Part shown: in pieces, positions 60,246-64,000 of the stretch
How positions within the stretch are numbered: position 1 is the stretch's first letter
Layout: each line of letters begins with the position of its first letter
Assembly: GCA_964017965.1 (NCBI GenBank)
Contig: CAXHNV010000001.1
Coordinates: 62,001-126,000 of the forward strand
DNA: 64,000 nucleotides
Reading direction: 5' to 3'
Source: UBA2883 sp964017965
Lineage (GTDB): Bacteria > Cyanobacteriota > Vampirovibrionia > Gastranaerophilales > Gastranaerophilaceae
Position numbers and translations under genes: made by a program
Notes under the pieces: model-generated
The model's input: only the letters and a program-made list of their open reading frames with translations
What the model was told of the DNA's origin: nothing
Database searches by the model: none

Positions 60246-61241
60246 TTAATTAAATGTTTTTTCCCATTCGTAAGCAGTCTTAATGCTCTCAGTTAAAGTA
60301 TGTTTAGGGTTCCAACCCAACATCTTTTGAGCTTTTGAATTATCAGCAACAAGAGTAGCAGGGTCGCCCTCACGTCTTGGCATAATATCCACCGGAATAT
60401 CCTGCTCAGTAACAGTTTCACACGCAGAAAATACCTCTTTAACACTGTTACCCGTCTTTGTACCCAAATTAAAATAATTAGTATCACCGTCGTTATTCAA
60501 ATAATCTAACGCCAAAAGATGAGCGTCAGCTAAATCCTCAATATTTATATAATCCCTTACGCAAGTACCGTCAATCGTATCATAATCCGTTCCAAACATC
60601 TGAAAAGTCTGACCGCCTGAAAAAGTCGCCTTCAAAATATTCGGTATCAAATGGGTTTCAGGCTCATGCCATTCGCCAACTCTTGTCTTAGAATCAGCAC
60701 CCGCAACATTGAAATATCTTAACCTAACACTGCGCAATCCATAAGCCTTGTCGTAATCGTCCAAAATCTTCTCTATCATAAGCTTAGAGCTTCCATAAGG
60801 GTTTATAGGTAACTGCGGGTGGTTTTCATCAATCGGTGTATAATCCGGTTCACCATAAGTAGCCGCCGTAGAAGAGAACACAATCTTCTTAACCCCGTTC
60901 TCTAACATTGCTTTAAACAAGTTCAATGACCCGTAAACGTTATTAAAATAGTATTTTTCAGGGTTCTTAACAGATTCGCCAACCTGAGAATACGCCGCAA
61001 AATGCACAACAGCGTCAATCTTATGTTTCTTAAACACAGAATTTATATCATCAAAGTTTTGCAAATTACCCTGTATAAAATCAACAAGCTTGCCCTTTGC
61101 CCCAACATTTCTAAGTGTTTCAACGGTTTCTTTATGACCGAGCTCAAGACTGTCAAAAATAACAATATCTTCGCCTTTTTCCAAAAGTGCCAACGCACAA
61201 TGACTGCCTATATATCCTGCTCCGCCTGTTACTAATATCAT
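60246..61241 (-). CDS. galE: UDP-glucose 4-epimerase
   Basis: A 331-aa extended short-chain dehydrogenase. G-G-A-G-Y-I-G-S-H at the N-terminus binds NAD; S-S-T-A-A-T-Y-G and N-P-Y-G-S-S-K-L (Tyr/Lys pair) are catalytic; R-Y-F-N-V-A-G-A and R-D-Y-I-N-I-E-D-L bind the sugar nucleotide. It interconverts UDP-glucose and UDP-galactose for surface polysaccharides or galactose use. It follows the ABC permease by 48 bp and has GAGG before its ATG. Confidence 0.94.
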   Translation of the reverse strand: MILVTGGAGYIGSHCALALLEKGEDIVIFDSLELGHKETVETLRNVGAKGKLVDFIQGNLQNFDDINSVFKKHKIDAVVHFAAYSQVGESVKNPEKYYFNNVYGSLNLFKAMLENGVKKIVFSSTAATYGEPDYTPIDENHPQLPINPYGSSKLMIEKILDDYDKAYGLRSVRLRYFNVAGADSKTRVGEWHEPETHLIPNILKATFSGGQTFQMFGTDYDTIDGTCVRDYINIEDLADAHLLALDYLNNDGDTNYFNLGTKTGNSVKEVFSACETVTEQDIPVDIMPRREGDPATLVADNSKAQKMLGWNPKHTLTESIKTAYEWEKTFN

Positions 61242-61289
61242 ATAAAAACCTCACTTAAAAACTATTCTTACGAGTATTATAATACAAAC

Positions 61290-62105
61290 TTATTCTTTTA
61301 CTCCACCTTTTAACATATCGTTCATAATAAGCTTCTGTCCCGCCAAAAAGATTAAAATAGTAGGAACCGTGCAAATAACTGAGCACGCAAGCAAATCGCC
61401 CCACTCAATAATTTCTCTGTAACTTCCTTTAAACACCGCCAAACCTAACGGTAAAGTCATCATATTTTCAGTATTTGTAATAATCAAAGGCCAAATAAAA
61501 CTGTTCCAGCTTGTAATAAACGTAAAGATAGCCAACGTCGCAATCGCAGGCAGCGCAAGCGGACAAACTATCTTGAAAAACATCTGTAACTTATTACACC
61601 CGTCAATAATCGATGCGTCCTCAAGCTCTTTCGGGAACGACAAAAAATGTTGCCTCATCAAAAACACCCCAAACCCGCCAAACACACCTGGTAAAATCAA
61701 AGCAGGGAATGTATTAACAAGGTGTAATTCTCTCATCAGAAAAAATAACGGGATAATATTAACCTGTGGCGGAATAAACATCGTTATCAAGATTATAAAA
61801 AATATAAGGTTTCTGCCCCTAAACTTTATCCTTGCAAACGCGTACCCCGCAAGAGTTGAAACGATTATCTGCCCAATGGTTGTCAAAACAGAAACAACAC
61901 AGCTATTAAAAAAATATCGACCGACAGGAATTGAATCCGTAACGTGAGAATAATTATTCAAGGTTAAATTCTGAACAACTCCGCCCATATCAGTGAATGA
62001 CAACTGATTCTGTGAAGAAAAAGAGATTAAAACCATTATCAGAAACGGCCCAATCATAGAGATTGCCGCCAGAATCAATAATGAGTAACTGATAAACTTC
62101 TTCAT
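61290..62105 (-). CDS. sugar ABC transporter permease, MalG type
   Basis: A 271-aa inner-membrane permease with six hydrophobic segments. The EAA loop that docks on the ATPase reads L-E-D-A-S-I-I-D-G-C-N-K-L-Q-M-F-F-K-I-V-C-P-L near residue 160; W-N-S-F-I-W-P-L-I-I-T follows. This is the second permease of carbohydrate-uptake (CUT1) systems. The first permease, binding protein and ATPase are not adjacent. TAAAAT (62112-62117) is exactly six bases before the ATG and no ribosome-binding site is seen. Confidence 0.9.
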   Translation of the reverse strand: MKKFISYSLLILAAISMIGPFLIMVLISFSSQNQLSFTDMGGVVQNLTLNNYSHVTDSIPVGRYFFNSCVVSVLTTIGQIIVSTLAGYAFARIKFRGRNLIFFIILITMFIPPQVNIIPLFFLMRELHLVNTFPALILPGVFGGFGVFLMRQHFLSFPKELEDASIIDGCNKLQMFFKIVCPLALPAIATLAIFTFITSWNSFIWPLIITNTENMMTLPLGLAVFKGSYREIIEWGDLLACSVICTVPTILIFLAGQKLIMNDMLKGGVKE

Positions 62106-62189
62106 AAAAGAATTTTAACATTAATATAATTTAAAAAACTTTTGAAAGTAAAATTTTCATGATAGAATAAATAAAAACGGAGAAGAAAG

Positions 62190-62471
62190 ATGATTACAGT
62201 AAAAGATGTAGAACACGTTGCAAAATTAGCAAGACTTGAACTGACAGAAGAAGAAAAAGAAAAGTTCACAAGCCAATTAGGCGATGTTTTAAAATATGTT
62301 GAACAGATGAACGAAGTTAATACAAGCGATGTTGAACCTATGGCACACGCAATCGATTTTGTTAACGTTATGAGAGAAGATGAAGTTAAATACGAACAGA
62401 CAAAAGAAGAACTGATGAAAAACGCACCTGATGCGGAAGACGGGTTCTTCAAAGTTCCAAAGATAAATTAA
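62190..62471 (+). CDS. gatC: Asp-tRNA(Asn)/Glu-tRNA(Gln) amidotransferase subunit C
   Basis: A 93-aa GatC: V-E-H-V-A-K-L-A-R-L-E-L-T-E-E-E, then L-G-D-V-L-K-Y-V-E-Q-M-N-E-V-N-T-S-D-V-E-P-M-A-H and the ending D-G-F-F-K-V-P-K. It stabilises GatA in indirect aminoacylation, implying that Gln- or Asn-tRNA is made by transamidation. GGAG precedes the start. gatA and gatB are not here; a terminator follows. Confidence 0.95.
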   Translation: MITVKDVEHVAKLARLELTEEEKEKFTSQLGDVLKYVEQMNEVNTSDVEPMAHAIDFVNVMREDEVKYEQTKEELMKNAPDAEDGFFKVPKIN

Positions 62472-62479
62472 GACAAATC

Positions 62480-62508
62480 GGGGGCTCGGATAAACGCCCC
62501 CTTTTTTA
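62480..62508 (+). terminator. terminator after gatC
   Basis: GGGGGC / GCCCCC stem with a ten-base loop and a TTTTTT tract. Confidence 0.85.
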
Positions 62509-62544
62509 ATTGGTAAGCTGAGAAGGGGTAAAGGGTTTTATAAA

Positions 62545-64000
62545 ATGACAAAATTTATTTTCATAACAGGCGGTGTAGTCAGTTCATTAGGTAAAGGTAT
62601 CGTAGGTGCGTCTTTAGGTAAGCTTTTACGTTCCAAAGGGTTCACAGTCGCAATCCAAAAGTTTGACCCTTATATAAACGTCGACCCCGGCACAATGAGC
62701 CCGTTCCAACACGGCGAAGTGTTTGTAACCGACGACGGAGCTGAAACTGACCTCGATTTAGGTCACTACGAACGATTCATTGACGCAAACTTTAGCCAGC
62801 TCAGCAACGTAACCTCAGGAAGCGTTTATCAAACTGTTATCAAAAAAGAACGTCGCGGCGACTATTTAGGTGCAACTGTTCAAACTATTCCGCATATCAC
62901 AAACGAGATAAAATCAAGAATCGTCAAGGCACAAAAACATTTTCAAACCGATTTTCAAATAATCGAAATCGGCGGAACAATAGGTGACATCGAGAGTTTG
63001 CCGTTCATTGAAGCAATACGACAGTTCAAAACAGAAATCGGAATCGGTAACGCTATAAACATTCACTGTACGTTACTACCGTACCTTCCAACCTCAGGCG
63101 AACTCAAAACCAAACCGTCACAACACAGTGTAAACGTGTTGAGAAGCTACGGTCTGCAACCGGAAGTACTAATCTGTCGTACATCTAAACCTATCCCTAA
63201 GGTTGAAAAAGAAAAACTCGCTCTATTCTGTTCCGTACCTAAAGACGCGGTTATTGAATGCCGTGATATGAAAAGTATCTACGAGGTTCCGCTTCATTTG
63301 AACGACCAGAAGTTAGCGGAAGTTGTGCTTAAACTTTTGCAAACAGAGGATAGACTACTTAACCTTGATTCTTGGATTAAGCTTGTAGACAAGATTAAAA
63401 ACCCTGCAAAAACAGTTAAAATAGCTATCGCAGGTAAATATACAAAACTGTCTGACGCGTATATTTCTGTCGTTGAATCTTTGAAACACGCAGGTTATTC
63501 AAACGACGCAAAGGTAGAAATCAAATGGATTAATTCAGAAGAATGCACAGACCAAAAAGCTTGTAAAGAGATGTTCAAAGATGTTCAGGGTCTTGTAGTG
63601 CCGGGCGGATTCGGCGTTCGAGGTATTGAGGGTAAACTTAACGCTATCAAATACGCACGCGAAAACAACCTTCCGTTTTTGGGAATCTGTTTAGGTATGC
63701 AATGTGCGGTTATTGAATATGCTCGTAACGTTGTAGGGCTAAAAGGTGCAAACTCAAAAGAGTTTGACGAAAGCGCAACTTACCCTGTAATAGATTTAAT
63801 GGTAGAACAAAAGAATGTTAAAGGCTATGGCGGCACAATGAGATTGGGCGCTTATGACTGTATGGTTAAAGAAGGCTCTGTAGCCCACAAAGCTTACGGT
63901 TCGACTAAAATCTCTGAACGTCACAGACACAGATACGAAGTCAACAACGAGTATCTTGAAACAATCAAAGAAGCAGGGCTTGTGTTCTCAGGAATGTCAC
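62545..64000 (+). CDS. pyrG: CTP synthase, 3' end beyond the window
   Basis: 485 codons are visible of an expected 535 or so. The N-terminal synthetase has F-I-T-G-G-V-V-S-S-L-G-K-G, the metal and UTP regions D-P-Y-I-N-V-D-P-G-T-M-S and G-E-V-F-V-T-D-D-G-A-E-T-D-L-D. The C-terminal glutaminase has P-G-G-F-G-V-R-G and the nucleophile elbow L-G-I-C-L-G-M-Q. The final His-x-Glu part of the triad lies outside. It aminates UTP to CTP with glutamine nitrogen. AAGGG stands upstream of the ATG. Confidence 0.97.
   Translation, partial: MTKFIFITGGVVSSLGKGIVGASLGKLLRSKGFTVAIQKFDPYINVDPGTMSPFQHGEVFVTDDGAETDLDLGHYERFIDANFSQLSNVTSGSVYQTVIKKERRGDYLGATVQTIPHITNEIKSRIVKAQKHFQTDFQIIEIGGTIGDIESLPFIEAIRQFKTEIGIGNAINIHCTLLPYLPTSGELKTKPSQHSVNVLRSYGLQPEVLICRTSKPIPKVEKEKLALFCSVPKDAVIECRDMKSIYEVPLHLNDQKLAEVVLKLLQTEDRLLNLDSWIKLVDKIKNPAKTVKIAIAGKYTKLSDAYISVVESLKHAGYSNDAKVEIKWINSEECTDQKACKEMFKDVQGLVVPGGFGVRGIEGKLNAIKYARENNLPFLGICLGMQCAVIEYARNVVGLKGANSKEFDESATYPVIDLMVEQKNVKGYGGTMRLGAYDCMVKEGSVAHKAYGSTKISERHRHRYEVNNEYLETIKEAGLVFSGMS

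Noticed and set aside
1..64000. CRISPR array or insertion sequence
   Set aside because: No regularly spaced repeats, transposase motifs or terminal inverted repeats with target duplication were found.
1..64000. Reassigned stop codon
   Set aside because: TGA, TAA and TAG all end full-length conserved genes at expected places; no in-frame stop interrupts a family protein.

Overview
The window is a low-GC (roughly 35-38%), gene-dense bacterial chromosome segment using the standard code (TGA is a normal stop, for example in uvrA and yggS). Gene content points to a didermic, fermentative relative of the Cyanobacteria, most likely gut Melainabacteria/Vampirovibrionia (Gastranaerophilales). The evidence is minCDE together with the yggS-sepF pair, an LL-diaminopimelate aminotransferase-like gene, a cyanobacterial-style SLOG/DprA-like protein, an LPS-type heptosyltransferase, a PPi-dependent phosphofructokinase, and several lineage-type small proteins with an N-terminal Phe-x-Gly motif. 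The assignment is an inference from gene content; no rRNA gene is present.

Layout. 1-5.3 kb: partial MgtC, small proteins, tRNA-Ser(GCT), a marR-cupin-DUF1848 operon with an operator-like palindrome inside its promoter, an L,D-transpeptidase-like protein and a heptosyltransferase. 5.3-9 kb (minus): membrane protein, short UvrA2-type ATPase, CxxCxxCC protein. 9-18.4 kb (minus): rpsE-rpmD-rplO-secY, a strong hairpin, then an 81-aa protein, yceD, rpmF, plsX, fabH, fabD, fabG, acpP and fabF, so translation, secretion and fatty-acid synthesis are linked. 18.6-21.3 kb (plus): aroC-aroK-aroB. 21.3-28 kb (minus): murA, a 110-aa repeat protein, mfd, a parvulin foldase lipoprotein and a murein-peptide amidase. 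28-36.4 kb: yggS-sepF, minCDE, two protease-like proteins (one a probable pseudo-calpain) and a stand-alone OLD-type TOPRIM protein. 36.5-42.4 kb (plus): PHP phosphoesterase, an exported 29-cysteine protein, pfp and gyrB. 42.4-45.5 kb: uvrB and cassette A. 45.7-50.6 kb: rpsG/rpsL, nadE, dapL-like and small proteins. 50.6-56.5 kb (minus): dus, a TPR protein, an HELGH metallopeptidase-like protein, a HEAT protein and a SLOG protein. 56.6-60.2 kb: pcrA/uvrD and cassette B. 60.2-64 kb: galE, an orphan sugar-ABC permease, gatC, and pyrG running off the end.

Three signals stand out. (1) A two-gene divergent cassette (soluble ~220-aa RHA/HE/HNN-motif protein plus small membrane protein) is present twice, each copy starting directly at the stop codon of a DNA-repair helicase gene (uvrB, pcrA). 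Both copies share a 179-nt identical core around the divergent starts, an identical 65-nt non-coding right end, and have strongly diverged middles; an effector/immunity-like or mobile cassette is possible. (2) At least eight genes have a TATAAT/TAAAAT hexamer exactly 6-7 nt before the ATG and no Shine-Dalgarno sequence, the pattern of leaderless mRNAs, while many others have good GGAGG sites. (3) Glu-rich low-complexity extensions are attached to S5, L32, MinC and MinE, and both the spc and str ribosomal operons are broken up.
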